From NCBI GenBank assembly GCA_018398765.1, contig JAHBMJ010001042.1, forward strand, positions 1 through 22,500: a stretch of DNA of 22,500 nucleotides. Direction: 5' to 3'. Positions 1-8,574 of the stretch are shown piece after piece (position 1 is the first letter of the stretch; each line of letters starts with the position of its first letter). Made by a program: the position numbers and the translations under genes. The notes under the pieces are model-generated. The model saw only the letters and a list, made by a program, of their open reading frames with translations, made no database searches and was not told the origin of the DNA. Source of the stretch: Chromera velia. Its lineage: Eukaryota > Sar > Chromeraceae.

Positions 1-700
1 GGGGGGGGGGGGGGGGGGGCGGAGGGCTTGAACAGGCTGGTGAGCTGACGGGGGGGGGGATCGCAGAAGCTTCAGTCCTCCCGGCCCGCTGTGTGGGAGC
101 GAGATAGAGGGAGAGAAAGAAAGAACAGAGCGGCATGGGAAAGGGGGGGAAAGAGTGTTGGTGTTTTCTTTTGAGGCTCGGGAGGGGCGGGGGATTTTGG
201 TGTGTGCTCAGCCCTTGTGCCAGTTTTGCCTTTTTTTAGCTTGTCGTTGTTTTTCTTTCTCCCTGTTTGTGGCTTTTGTACAAGTAGGCGACCATGTTAA
301 ACCTCCTTTGTGCATCCTCTTTGCTTTTCTCTTCTTTTTGGTGCCTTTCCCTCATTTTTTCTTCTCTGTTTCTCTCTCTGTTTTTTTCTGCTGGTCTCTC
401 CACTTCTCTTTTTGGTCGATCTTGCTTCCTTCCCTTTTTCTTCTTTTCTTTCCTTCTTTCTTTCTCTGTTTCTTCCTTTCTTCCTTCCTTTCTTCCTTTC
501 TTGATTGCTTCCTTCGTTTTTTTGTTTCTTCTTTTTTCCTGTCTGTCTGCCTTTTTGCCAGGCTTTGTTTACTTTTCTTTTTGTTTGAAAAAGGAAAAGA
601 AACAAAAAACAAAAAAGAAAGTCATACAGTCTGTCTATCTGTCCGTGCGGTTGTTTTTCTTTCCTGATTGATCCCTCGATGAGATCGATCTGATCCGTTT
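1..700. repeat. Low-complexity left edge: poly-G and C/T-rich tract
   Basis: The window opens with about 19 G, and a second G run follows at 50-58. From about 300 to 540 the + strand is almost pure T/C with TTTC and TTCC units, then returns to mixed sequence. Open frames here encode only Ser/Phe/Leu on + or Lys/Arg/Glu on -, which is the signature of a polypyrimidine tract rather than of protein. No gene is supported. The poly-G at base 1 may mark a sequence or contig edge. Confidence 0.8.
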
Positions 701-2262
701 TTGTCTACGTGTCGCGAATAAGATCTCTTCATGAGTACTTTAAATTCCTTTCTTCTTCCATTCCTGATTCTGTGTTGTGTGATTGCCTGATTTTCTAGCT
801 GATTTTGTGGAATTTCGACTGTCTCCTCGTTCTGTCTTTTTTACTGCGATGCGTTCTTTGACCCACAGATCTGAGTCATCTGGCGATTGGTTTATGCTGG
901 TGCACTCAGGCTTGCAGCTGCTTAGAAAACCAATTCAGTTCCAAACTCTAGTCCAAACCAAATAAAACCGAATCTACATGCGTACCATGCAATGCCTAGA
1001 GTAATGCACTGGCAAAACCTAAGTTTAAACCTTTCAACTCTGGTAAAAACTGCATACAGTGATAGTGATTCTATAATCATTGGCAAAAAATAAAAAATGC
1101 TATTAGTAAGCGATCTGTATTATCATGCAGACTGCATGAGGTTATCTTTTTGTTTTTCCTAGGCGTCGGCTAAAGAGAAAAAAAAAAAGATCGTCCAAAA
1201 CCCTTTACTTTTTTTCTTAGGATTAGGATTAGGATTTATGTCCGGAGGATTGGCCTCCCGCCCCAATGCCGAATGTCCGACGTGCAGCTCCTATTCAGAT
1301 CTGTCCTTCCTCCAAACCGGCTAGCGTGGATCTTCTTGGACAGATCTCAACTTTAGTGTCTGCATCTGTGTAGTCTGCTCTACATACAGGATGAGAGCCT
1401 GTTCTAAGACGTACCTACCAGTCGGACCTCCTGATCAGAGTCTTTTAGTAGCGAGCTCAATCAAGCCAGCCTTTTGTGTATTGATCTGTATTGTAATGCA
1501 TGCAAGCTTTGTATTCAATGCGTCTCTCTGTATTATAATATGTATGCGCGACGGAGATCTGGTTGGGGACATCTTTCCGGTTCTGTATTAATTCAGCCAT
1601 GCAGTTCGCTCGGCGTGCACGCAGAAGATGAGTCCTGCCTAACTCGGCTTCTCTGGCACACCAAATACACATAACGTACTGTAATACACGCTCGCTCTGC
1701 TCACGTGTTTCCTTCTGCTTACAACTGTGATGTACTCTTAAAGACTTCCTATATTTCTCTCTCTCTGCATACGGGACAATTCATAACAGCTCCTAAGGAA
1801 AGCGCCTACTAGTAGATGTATCAGACCTTTTTATTTTCTTCTTCAGCTTCTTCAGTCAAAGAGCTGTTGTTCAGGTGTTGCACAACTGTTATTCATGTGT
1901 TGCATAACTGTTGTTAAGTGTTGTTTAGGGTAAAAAAGTAAAAAACACAGAAAAAAAAAAAATCTCCTCTGACCGCTTACTTTTTTTCTTTTTTTTTTTC
2001 TTTAGCCAACGCTTAGAGTTTTTTAAGGTTAACAATACTTAACATTTTTGCAATTGACCGATGAACCTAGAAATAAATAAAATTGTAAACCGTTGTTTAA
2101 TTGACCTAGTAACAGCTATAGTTTAACTTCTAGAATGACTAAAAAAAAAAAAAAAAAGGGTTTTTGGAGAATTTTTCTCTTTAAATTAGTGATTTACTAG
2201 TGATTTAATTGGTGCCCTAAACGTTGATGATAGTCGGATAACGGAGAGCTACTAGTAGTAAT
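701..2262. other. Gene-free intergenic stretch
   Basis: Mixed, mostly AT-rich DNA with homopolymer A and T runs (near 1171, 1950, 1980 and 2142). Only short open frames of about 60-70 codons occur, overlapping on both strands (1391-1674), with no recognisable protein pattern. No RNA gene was recognised. It holds a short TTAGGA array, listed separately. Confidence 0.6.
1217..1236 (+). repeat. Short (TTAGGA)3 array
   Basis: Three perfect TTAGGA units plus TT are seen. This resembles but does not equal the common telomere units TTAGGG or TTTAGGG. Three copies are too few to call a telomere; it may be an interstitial remnant or chance. Confidence 0.6.
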
Positions 2263-2288
2263 AATGATGATGATGATGATGATGATAA
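2263..2288. repeat. (GAT)n microsatellite
   Basis: A run of about eight ATG/GAT triplets in AT-rich intergenic DNA, seen directly. No coding context. Confidence 0.8.
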
Positions 2289-2489
2289 TATGGCTACACA
2301 CAGAAAAACGGTTCAAAAACCATAAACAGACGAACACATTAACAGGCACAGGCTGTTATAAAAACGTACAAACAGATACATACGCTGTATATTATAAACT
2401 GTATAGTAATTAATTATAAAATGACGATGCACACCTCAGGCTAGATACACTCACATACATACATACATAACATACACATTAATATACAT

Positions 2490-2491
<2 letters not shown>

Positions 2492-2526
<35 letters not shown>

Positions 2527-2580
2527 ATACAATCACACACACACACACACACACACATACACATACAATCACATACACAC

Positions 2581-2654
<74 letters not shown>

Positions 2655-2668
2655 AGAGAGAGAGAGAG
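2492..2668. repeat. Compound (AC)n-(AG)n-(G)30-(AG)n microsatellite
   Basis: Three (CA)n blocks are separated by two near-identical interruptions, with ATACACATACAATCAC at each. (AG)n follows, then about 30 uninterrupted G at 2624-2653, then (AG)n again. The + strand is purine-only from 2611 to 2668, so triplex or G-quadruplex formation is plausible by inference. Length in the assembly may be unreliable. Confidence 0.9.
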
Positions 2669-2906
2669 CTAGGTGGTACTACCGTGGTAGTGGGTGGTGA
2701 AACACGGACAAAGAAAGAGGGGAAGAGAGAGAGCTGGAGAAAGAGGCTAGGAGCGGAGAGAGGAAGGGAGGGAGGCAGGGAGTCCCAGAGAGAGGGGGCG
2801 TGGAGAAAAACATGGACAAAAAGAGAGGTGAAAAAAGAGAGGGAATATGTGAGGGAAGGGAGCAACAGAGAGGGAGTGAGAGAGAGAGAGCGACGGGGGG
2901 GAAGAT
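2669..2906. repeat. Purine-rich (A/G) low-complexity tract
   Basis: About 240 bases dominated by GAGAGG, GGGAGG and GAAAG words on the + strand. The + frame gives only Arg/Glu/Gly/Lys and the - frame Ser/Pro/Leu, so the open frames here (2569-2865 on -, 2684-2974 on +) are composition artefacts. Confidence 0.75.
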
Positions 2907-3518
2907 CTAGGGGAAGATGGAGATCTTCATTGATTGGGAGACAAAAACATAACGGCCGAGTAACTCAAACGTAGAGGAAGCAGTGTACGCGCAGAATGAC
3001 CATGTATCTACACTTGCACATACCCCGAAAATCCCCCCACACATATTCCGTTGCTCAATCAAGGATGCCAAATGTGCTATTGGTAATGGGCCTGAGTCAG
3101 ATGGAATCAACGAGCACACAGAGCCCCCAAAATGCTTTTGTCTGTTGGACGAACAAGAAGCAGAAAAAGCCCTCACACGATTGCAAACGACTTGAATTGC
3201 AATAAGTGTAGGATCACACTTAACATGCACTAACTGCACGACACCCACGCAGTACGTTCCTGAGAGACTGTCGCCAGCCGACGTAAAAATGATTCCAGCA
3301 AGAAAAAGCAGAACGAAACGGGAGACGACTACCAGTGTGAAAAGAAGTGAGATGCGCATAGCTCTAACGGATGAACTACCAGTTCTCGCTCTCGCCCCCT
3401 TCTCCCCTTCTCGCTGCGTAGTGTGTGCGGGCGTGCACGATTCTGTCTGTGCTCGTACAGGTGCGTGCGTGCGCACTGTGGGTGAATGATTCAGTAAGTA
3501 GATGAGTGAGTGAATCAA
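2907..3518 (-). CDS. Doubtful ORF, 203 codons, unknown
   Basis: A 203-codon frame on the - strand. From an internal Met (MRISLLF, about 3357) it begins with a hydrophobic stretch of about 25 residues that could be a signal peptide or membrane anchor, followed by a Cys-containing region. No family was recognised. A competing open frame on + at 2983-3195 has a Cys- and charge-rich C-terminal half, so the coding strand is uncertain. No splice signals or poly(A) signal decide the matter. It could be non-coding intergenic DNA. Confidence 0.2.
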   Translation of the reverse strand: MIHSLIYLLNHSPTVRTHAPVRAQTESCTPAHTTQREGEKGARARTGSSSVRAMRISLLFTLVVVSRFVLLFLAGIIFTSAGDSLSGTYCVGVVQLVHVKCDPTLIAIQVVCNRVRAFSASCSSNRQKHFGGSVCSLIPSDSGPLPIAHLASLIEQRNMCGGIFGVCASVDTWSFCAYTASSTFELLGRYVFVSQSMKISIFP

Positions 3519-3690
3519 TGTGAAGCCACACCATAAGCTAGTGTGCTTAATATTCTTGCAGTGCGTGTTGTTGTATATCCTTTCACCCCGCGTTCATTGT
3601 CTACACCCCCCCAGCTTCTTGCGTGCCCCCACCCCCACACCTTTGCAGCACTCTCAAGCGGTCCATTTCTCGAGAGAAGAAGGCAGCCTG

Positions 3691-4266
3691 TTAAGATCGT
3701 CGCGGGGCGGGTCCAGCTGCCATCTGAGTCTCAAGATTCCACGAGGCCGCATCGCAGCAGGAGGGATCCGCCTCGACTGTTATGACCAGCGTTGCGTGAG
3801 TGAAGTCTGCCTTCCACCGGGAGCGTGCCTCTGCCGTGAGGTCAACCGTCAGATTTGCGTTCCCTTCGACATTTGCGATTGAAGTGGCCGAATTCAAGAT
3901 GTTCACACTTCCGGAAGCATGCGTATCCCATTCGTGTTTCGTTTTCACCCTCCTAAGCATCTCGATGGCGTTTGGAGAGCCAGCAGCAACCAGGCTGACG
4001 GTAGCTTTCGCATTTTTGAGTCTCCAAGTTGTGTTTGGTTTCTTTTGCCATTTGTAGATGCAAGTGTCTTCAAACGTCTGCCCGACCGCTATGTCGAAAG
4101 TTTTCTGTTGCACCCCATCTGAAAAAAGACCTGGACCGTTCGTCACGAAGGACCGTTCTGGCAGACCCTGCCTGAATGTGGAATCTGCATTTGCATCGCA
4201 GAGACAGAGATGGCAAAGGAATGAGACAACCAAGCCCGCACTCAGCGGCTCAAAGCAGCCATACAA
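3691..4266 (-). CDS. Putative secreted protein, 191 aa, family unknown
   Basis: A single open frame of 191 codons read right to left from the ATG at 4266 to the TAA at 3691-3693. The N-terminus carries a hydrophobic core, about residues 9-23 (LSAGLVVSFLCHLCL), then a small-residue site (ANA before DS near residue 28), which fits a cleaved signal peptide. The mature part alternates hydrophobic and polar residues (for example NLTVDL and ATLVITVEAD), suggesting a beta-rich extracellular domain, and has NTT and NLT sequons. A CC pair is near residue 168. No known family was recognised. An opposite-strand frame at 3520-3882 overlaps its 3' end and also starts hydrophobic; this strand is preferred because the pattern runs through the whole length. 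Introns cannot be excluded: donor-like sites exist upstream (AAG/GTCAGT at about 4388 on -), so the true first exon could lie further right. Confidence 0.45.
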   Translation of the reverse strand: MYGCFEPLSAGLVVSFLCHLCLCDANADSTFRQGLPERSFVTNGPGLFSDGVQQKTFDIAVGQTFEDTCIYKWQKKPNTTWRLKNAKATVSLVAAGSPNAIEMLRRVKTKHEWDTHASGSVNILNSATSIANVEGNANLTVDLTAEARSRWKADFTHATLVITVEADPSCCDAASWNLETQMAAGPAPRRS

Positions 4267-4755
4267 AAAAAAAATGAAGGAAAGACGTCCAGCCTTTGAA
4301 TGCCTGGGGCTGCACAGTCGAAGAACAAGTTCAGTCGGGAAGAAATGCAGAAAGCATCACCCAGAGCATCACAAATGCTTGAACTGACCTTCTGGTACTT
4401 GAGTGTCCGGGTTTGCGTCCGGAGTGGGTTTGCAGCTGTCGTTCCCCATGCTCTTCGGACTGGGATATATATATCGATCGCAAGTGCTCGGATGACGTTG
4501 AAAGCAGAGCACGCAAGGTGGGTTGAGAAATCTATGACTGTGACATGCGGCAGCTCCTCAAAACCAACGTGCACTTTTTGGAGACGTGAGTTTGATGAAC
4601 ACTTACTGAACACTTCAAGATTTTGTCAAAGAGCCAAAGGCAGACACAGAGACAGGCGATTGAACCGTAATTTGAACGGTTACTTCAAGTTGAAGCGTCC
4701 ATGGACGTTCATGTATAGCAAACCCTTCACTCGGCAGTCTCCTTCGTCGATTGCC
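4267..4755. other. Intergenic or possible upstream exon region
   Basis: It holds partly protein-like - strand frames (4242-4613, containing KVHVGFEELPHVTVIDF) bounded by donor-like GTCAGT and GTAAGT on the - strand. These could be upstream exons of the 3691-4266 gene, but the phases could not be joined convincingly, so none is called. An (AT)n-like run, GGATATATATATCG, sits near 4462. Confidence 0.3.
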
Positions 4756-4852
4756 GTCTCCATGATTCTCCATGAATGCACGTCTCCATGCGGCGTCTCC
4801 TACATGCATGCAGCGTCTCCATGCGTCTCGCCGTCTCCATGCGTCTCCGTAG
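4756..4852 (+). repeat. CTCCATG repeat cluster
   Basis: Five CTCCATG copies (first 4758-4764, last 4835-4841) and degenerate CTCCTAC and CTCCGTAG copies lie in about 100 bases, mostly in the frame GCGTCTCCATG. A TGCATGCA palindrome at 4805-4812 sits in the cluster. It ends about 240 bases upstream of the ATG at 5094, so it could be promoter-proximal. On the - strand the repeat reads CATGGAG and creates RRMET-like runs in spurious frames. Confidence 0.75.
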
Positions 4853-5093
4853 TGTAACTGATGAATGCTGGTGATCATTGGTGATCTTGCACGAGAATGC
4901 ACCCACAAAAGCAGAATATGGAGACAGTTGATTTGTTACTAGCTTGACGTGTTTCTCGTCAGAATCGTCTTTTCTCTCAGCTGACATCTGTGACTCAAGC
5001 TTGGAGAGGGTCTGCACCTGACGAAGTCCGTCCTCTCAATCTAGCTCTGAGGCCTTCGTTCGCGTTTTTCCAGCTTTTCAAAGAGGTTTCCAA

Positions 5094-7972
5094 ATGGCTT
5101 CCTGTGGGGAGACAGTTCCTACCCAAGAGTTGAATGAGAAGCTTCTCAACTTCTCAGCAATTGCTCACGACCTGACCCCGAAGGTATGGATCTGTTTTAC
5201 TCTGGGGGGAGAAAGAGGGTGGAACACCTACCATGGCACGCTGGTGCTCGAGGTTGGACACGAGAAGTGGAAGCTTCACCTGATTACCGCTGGTGTCCAA
5301 TTGCGGCTCTTGTACGATGAAGAGTTTGATTCTCTGCTCAGATGTCACGTAGTAGAGAGACTGAGAGAGGGAATCAGAACCGCGGAAGTGGTGGAATGGG
5401 CCGAGGAGAGGTCCGGGAGGAGCTACAATTTTTTCTCAAACAACTGTATGGTCTTTTTGCAATCTTTTATGAGGCAGTTCGGGAGTGCTGAAATACGGGA
5501 TCGGATACCAAGCGGCCCACTTGCTTCGCTGAAAAATGTCTTTTTGTCGACTGTGGGCAAGTCGACAGTTTCTGGAGGTTGGCTTGCCTGGCAGGCTCAA
5601 GCACTTTTTGACCAGAGCAAGCAGAAGAGGGCGCGGTACGACCGACAAATACCAACGGAAGGAGTGGGGATCCTGTGGCTTGGGTCACCTTATAGGCCAC
5701 GGGTCAGCTTGCCGTGCCTGCACATATGTGATGATCAGGGAAGACGAACTCGGGTCCTCGGCGCAAGAGGTAATATTTCATCATTTATGCTGCAAGACAA
5801 GCGGTGCAGGTGGAGAAATTGAGATGAGAAGTACCCATGAGAGCAAATTATGACCCATTTCCTCTCTACCCAAAGCAACTTTCATTGTGTGCTCACTATC
5901 TCGGCTGAGTTTCCCTAGCTTCTTTTGCTCCTGCCTCCAGAAATCCGACGGCCCGCGTTTGTCGGAGTCACCGTGGTGACAGAGAAGAGCTCAGATCTTG
6001 CTCCGGCTTCTTTCGATTTGTTATCCTTTCGTTGCTACCTTTTTGCCCCAGTCTAGCCGATGTATACTCATTTGACTCGCTGCTTGCTTGCCCTTCTGCT
6101 GCAGATATGTATATATGTCCTGTCTACTGGCACGTGGAGTGGAAGAAGCAGAAGAAACCTGAGGAGGGTTTTGCCCTCAAGATCTACACCGTGGGGTATA
6201 AAGCTAGGTCTAAGGGTAGCTGGGTGCCCGAAGAGGAAAAGGGGCTTTTTGAGGATTGGTATTTATCCATTTCGGGGGGTGAAGAGAGCGCGGATGGGCC
6301 TGCTTACGCTGATTTGGTCCTCAAGCAAAAGTACCGCGATGCGACAATTTGGGAAGCAGTCTCTGAGGGGGGGTACCATGTGGGGCTCCGGGTGAAGGTG
6401 GTGGCGGGATTTCAGGGGTGGTACATGCAGCACTTCAGAGACGGTAGGCTAGCTATCGGAAACTCTGAAGCTTTGAAGAAAAACATTGAATCTCTTGGAC
6501 AGGCAGAATGGGTAGACGGGAGGGCAATGCGATACGAAAAGCAGTTGCAAGCACGGTATGCTCGACCGACACCCAACAGCGTAGGACCTTTGTGGAGTAC
6601 CAGATGTCTGGGCTTTAGTGAGCATAAGATGATCACCACGTCGGATCTGAGAGTTTCTGATTCACACGACCTTGAAGTTTCGAGGATCGGACTTGGCAGC
6701 ACAGGTATGGTCTTGAGATTCCGAAGGGTTGTGGGTAGGGAGGGTGAGGGGGCAGTCGATTGGGAAAAACCTCATATCAGCGCACTTAAGCGTTAAACTT
6801 TGCTGCAAAAAGACTCTTCTCTTCTTTGTCAAGATGCGAGAGTGTGGACCTTGACTGTGTGTGACGGCTTTATGACTTTCCTTTTTTCGCTCCAGCTGAA
6901 AACCTTTGTGACGGCCACTTGGGTTGCGATCGTGCTGCATCTTTGCCGTGCTTCCGTTTTTATCTTGGTGATTTGTTGACTTCGTCTGGCTTCTCAAACT
7001 GGAATCACACTCTTCGCTTGCAGTTCTGCCCAAAGGCGATCCTCGAATTGTCGACTGGCACGTGGAATGGAAGGAGGAGGGGAAACCTGAGGAAGGTTTT
7101 GCCCTCACGATCTACATAGTGAGACAGGGGTATCAACCTGAAGAAAGGCCCAGATCTTTCGAGGATTGGTACCTATCCATTTCACAGGTGGGGCTCCACA
7201 GTGAATTGGTCATCCAGCCAAGATTCCGGGATGCGACAATTTGGGAAGTAGTTTTTGAGAATAACTATCACATGTGGTTCCGGGTAAAAGGGAATGCATG
7301 GTTTGAGCCGTTGTATCTGCGTGCCGGGGCTGGGCTGAAGAGAGGGATTTGTATCAGTTGAAGTCTCGATACCATTTTGATCTGCCCTCCCGATCTCGAG
7401 GGGTGCGGCCTCTGCAGCTGCTGCCTGTCGCTGCAAAAGAGGCAGTGCGGGCCGGGTGTGATAATCTCTGACTTCCACAGCTCAAACAGGATGCTGTTAC
7501 GTACCCGGAGAAGGAGGACGGATCTCCTGCATGGCAGATCAAGGAGTGGGATGGGGGGTGTCTTGCCTCTGCAGTATGGAAAGCGGCATCTGAGTGGGAT
7601 GCGTATCATGAGCAAATTCAGCTGAAGGGAAGTGGGGGGAACATAAAGGGCTGGTATTTACATTTCGAGGGCTCCCAGTCGGGGAGACTCGAGCAAAGGA
7701 GAAACCTCATCCATTGAGGACTCCCTTTTTTGTTGGGGAGTGGGGGAAGAGGGCATCCTGGGACTCAGGATGATTCACGGAGGGTTCGTCCTCCTCCGGT
7801 CTCCGCGCAGCGGGTATGAGAGTGTGTGACACTGTGTGTGCCGTGACGTTTCAGTGAGGCAGCCACACGGAAGTTTGAAGATCTGGACGATCAAAGGGTG
7901 GTGATTATATATAATGCTGATGGCATTACTGGCAAAAAGTACTTTGAGCTTCGATCGTTAGAGATATCATAG
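5094..7972 (+). CDS. PPPDE/DeSI-like thiol peptidase fused to tandem WYL repeats (3' half disrupted or alternatively spliced)
   Basis: Exon 1 is 5094-5769 (225 codons + 1 nt). Its residues 30-150 match the permuted papain fold of PPPDE/DeSI deSUMOylating or deubiquitinating isopeptidases: a VWICFTL strand, the catalytic-type His47 in TYHGTLVLEVG, a middle helix, then YNFFSNNCMVF with Cys118 after NN, and the IPSGPL tail motif. There is no signal peptide, so a cytosolic or nuclear protein is inferred. Donor AG/GTAATA, intron 5770-6104, acceptor CTGCAG. Exon 2 is 6105-6704 (phase 1 in and out; 199 codons). It carries HVEWK...KPEEGFALKIY, FEDWYLSIS, DATIWEAV and LRVKV...GWYM, a beta-trefoil-like repeat pattern by inference. 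Intron 6705-7023, acceptor TTGCAG. Exon 3 from 7024 repeats the same words (HVEWKEEGKPEEGFAL, FEDWYLSIS, RDATIWEVV). Downstream homology (SAVWKAASE, GWYLHFE) is in another frame beyond a TGA at 7469-7471. A lesion-free model is exons 7024-7283, 7481-7677 and 7855-7972, ending at TAG 7970-7972; the alternative is a decayed 3' end. Exons 1-2 are secure, the rest less so. Confidence 0.65.
6105..7283 (+). repeat. Tandem exon duplication
   Basis: 6105-6704 and 7024-7283 begin with the same phase (two nucleotides then a codon, both after a TGCAG acceptor). They are similar at nucleotide level: CACGTGGARTGGAAG, AAACCTGAGGARGGTTTTGC, GAGGATTGGTA and GATGCGACAATTTGGGAAG recur in order. Copy 1 is followed by a phase 1 donor (ACAG/GTATGG at 6704/6705), so the unit is a symmetric 1-1 exon that can be duplicated without changing frame. 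A third, more diverged repeat lies at about 7481-7717. Confidence 0.8.
7284..7480 (+). other. Probable intron or decayed coding segment
   Basis: The segment starts CGG/GTAAAA and ends TTCCACAG. Removing it joins exon 3 to the CTCAAACAG frame in phase and skips the in-frame TGA at 7469-7471. Yet from 7307 to 7468 the segment is open and reads QLKSRYHFDLPSRSRGVRPL, resembling QLQARYARPTPNSVGPL of exon 2. So it was coding in an ancestor. It is now either an intron or a pseudogenised stretch. Confidence 0.45.
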
Positions 7973-8574
7973 GCTGAAATATATTGATATCCTTGTAGAT
8001 CTAAGTCACTATGTGTAATATAATAAATGTATCAACTTATAAACTTATTTTTATAATAAAGCCAAACCGTAAACTGTCCGTAGACTTTGAAACTTTTTAT
8101 TAGAAGTTGGGTTAGTTGTCTGCTCAGTTTGACAAACACGTTTCAGCACTAAAGTTTAAGTGGCTAAACGAAGCCGCTGGTGGTAACTAGCCTTTTTATG
8201 CTTCTAAACTTTATACTAAGTTTATAGATCAGTGCTAAGATCACACGTACCTAAAGATTAGAATGAGATCCGGGTCTATTAATATCAATATACAGATAAA
8301 AATTTCTAACAAATCTTGTAAACTTATCTAATATAAAATTTAGAATCATAACTTGTTTAAAGGCCGAGACGCTACCGAGTACGCTCATCCCAACTTATTG
8401 GCTGAATTAACTTAAGATTTACTAGAAGATTCAGCTAAAGATTCAGTTTCAATGAGTGACAATGACTTCGAGATCCCACTGCTAGTCCCACTGACATCAT
8501 GCATTGAATAAATCAAAGACCATCAATCTCAGTTTCTCCATCTCATCTTAATTGGATGGCCGGACAAGATAAGA
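7973..8574. other. AT-rich convergent intergenic region with poly(A) signals
   Basis: This lies between two 3' ends. On + there are AATAAA at 8022-8027 and 8055-8060, within 50-90 bases of the TAG at 7970-7972, which suits poly(A) signals for the upstream gene. On -, TTTATT (AATAAA reversed) at 8096-8101 is about 475 bases past the SNU13 stop and is a weaker candidate. A short GATTCAGCTAAA duplication is near 8429. No coding or RNA gene is seen. Confidence 0.55.

Noticed and set aside
155-671. Phe/Ser/Leu-rich ORFs resembling membrane proteins
   Set aside because: Translations of the C/T-rich tract, open in several frames at once.
2983-3195. + ORF with KCAIGNG and KCFCLLDEQEAEKAL
   Set aside because: Protein-like in part, but without a convincing acceptor, donor or partner exon, and it overlaps an opposite-strand ORF. 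Left uncalled.
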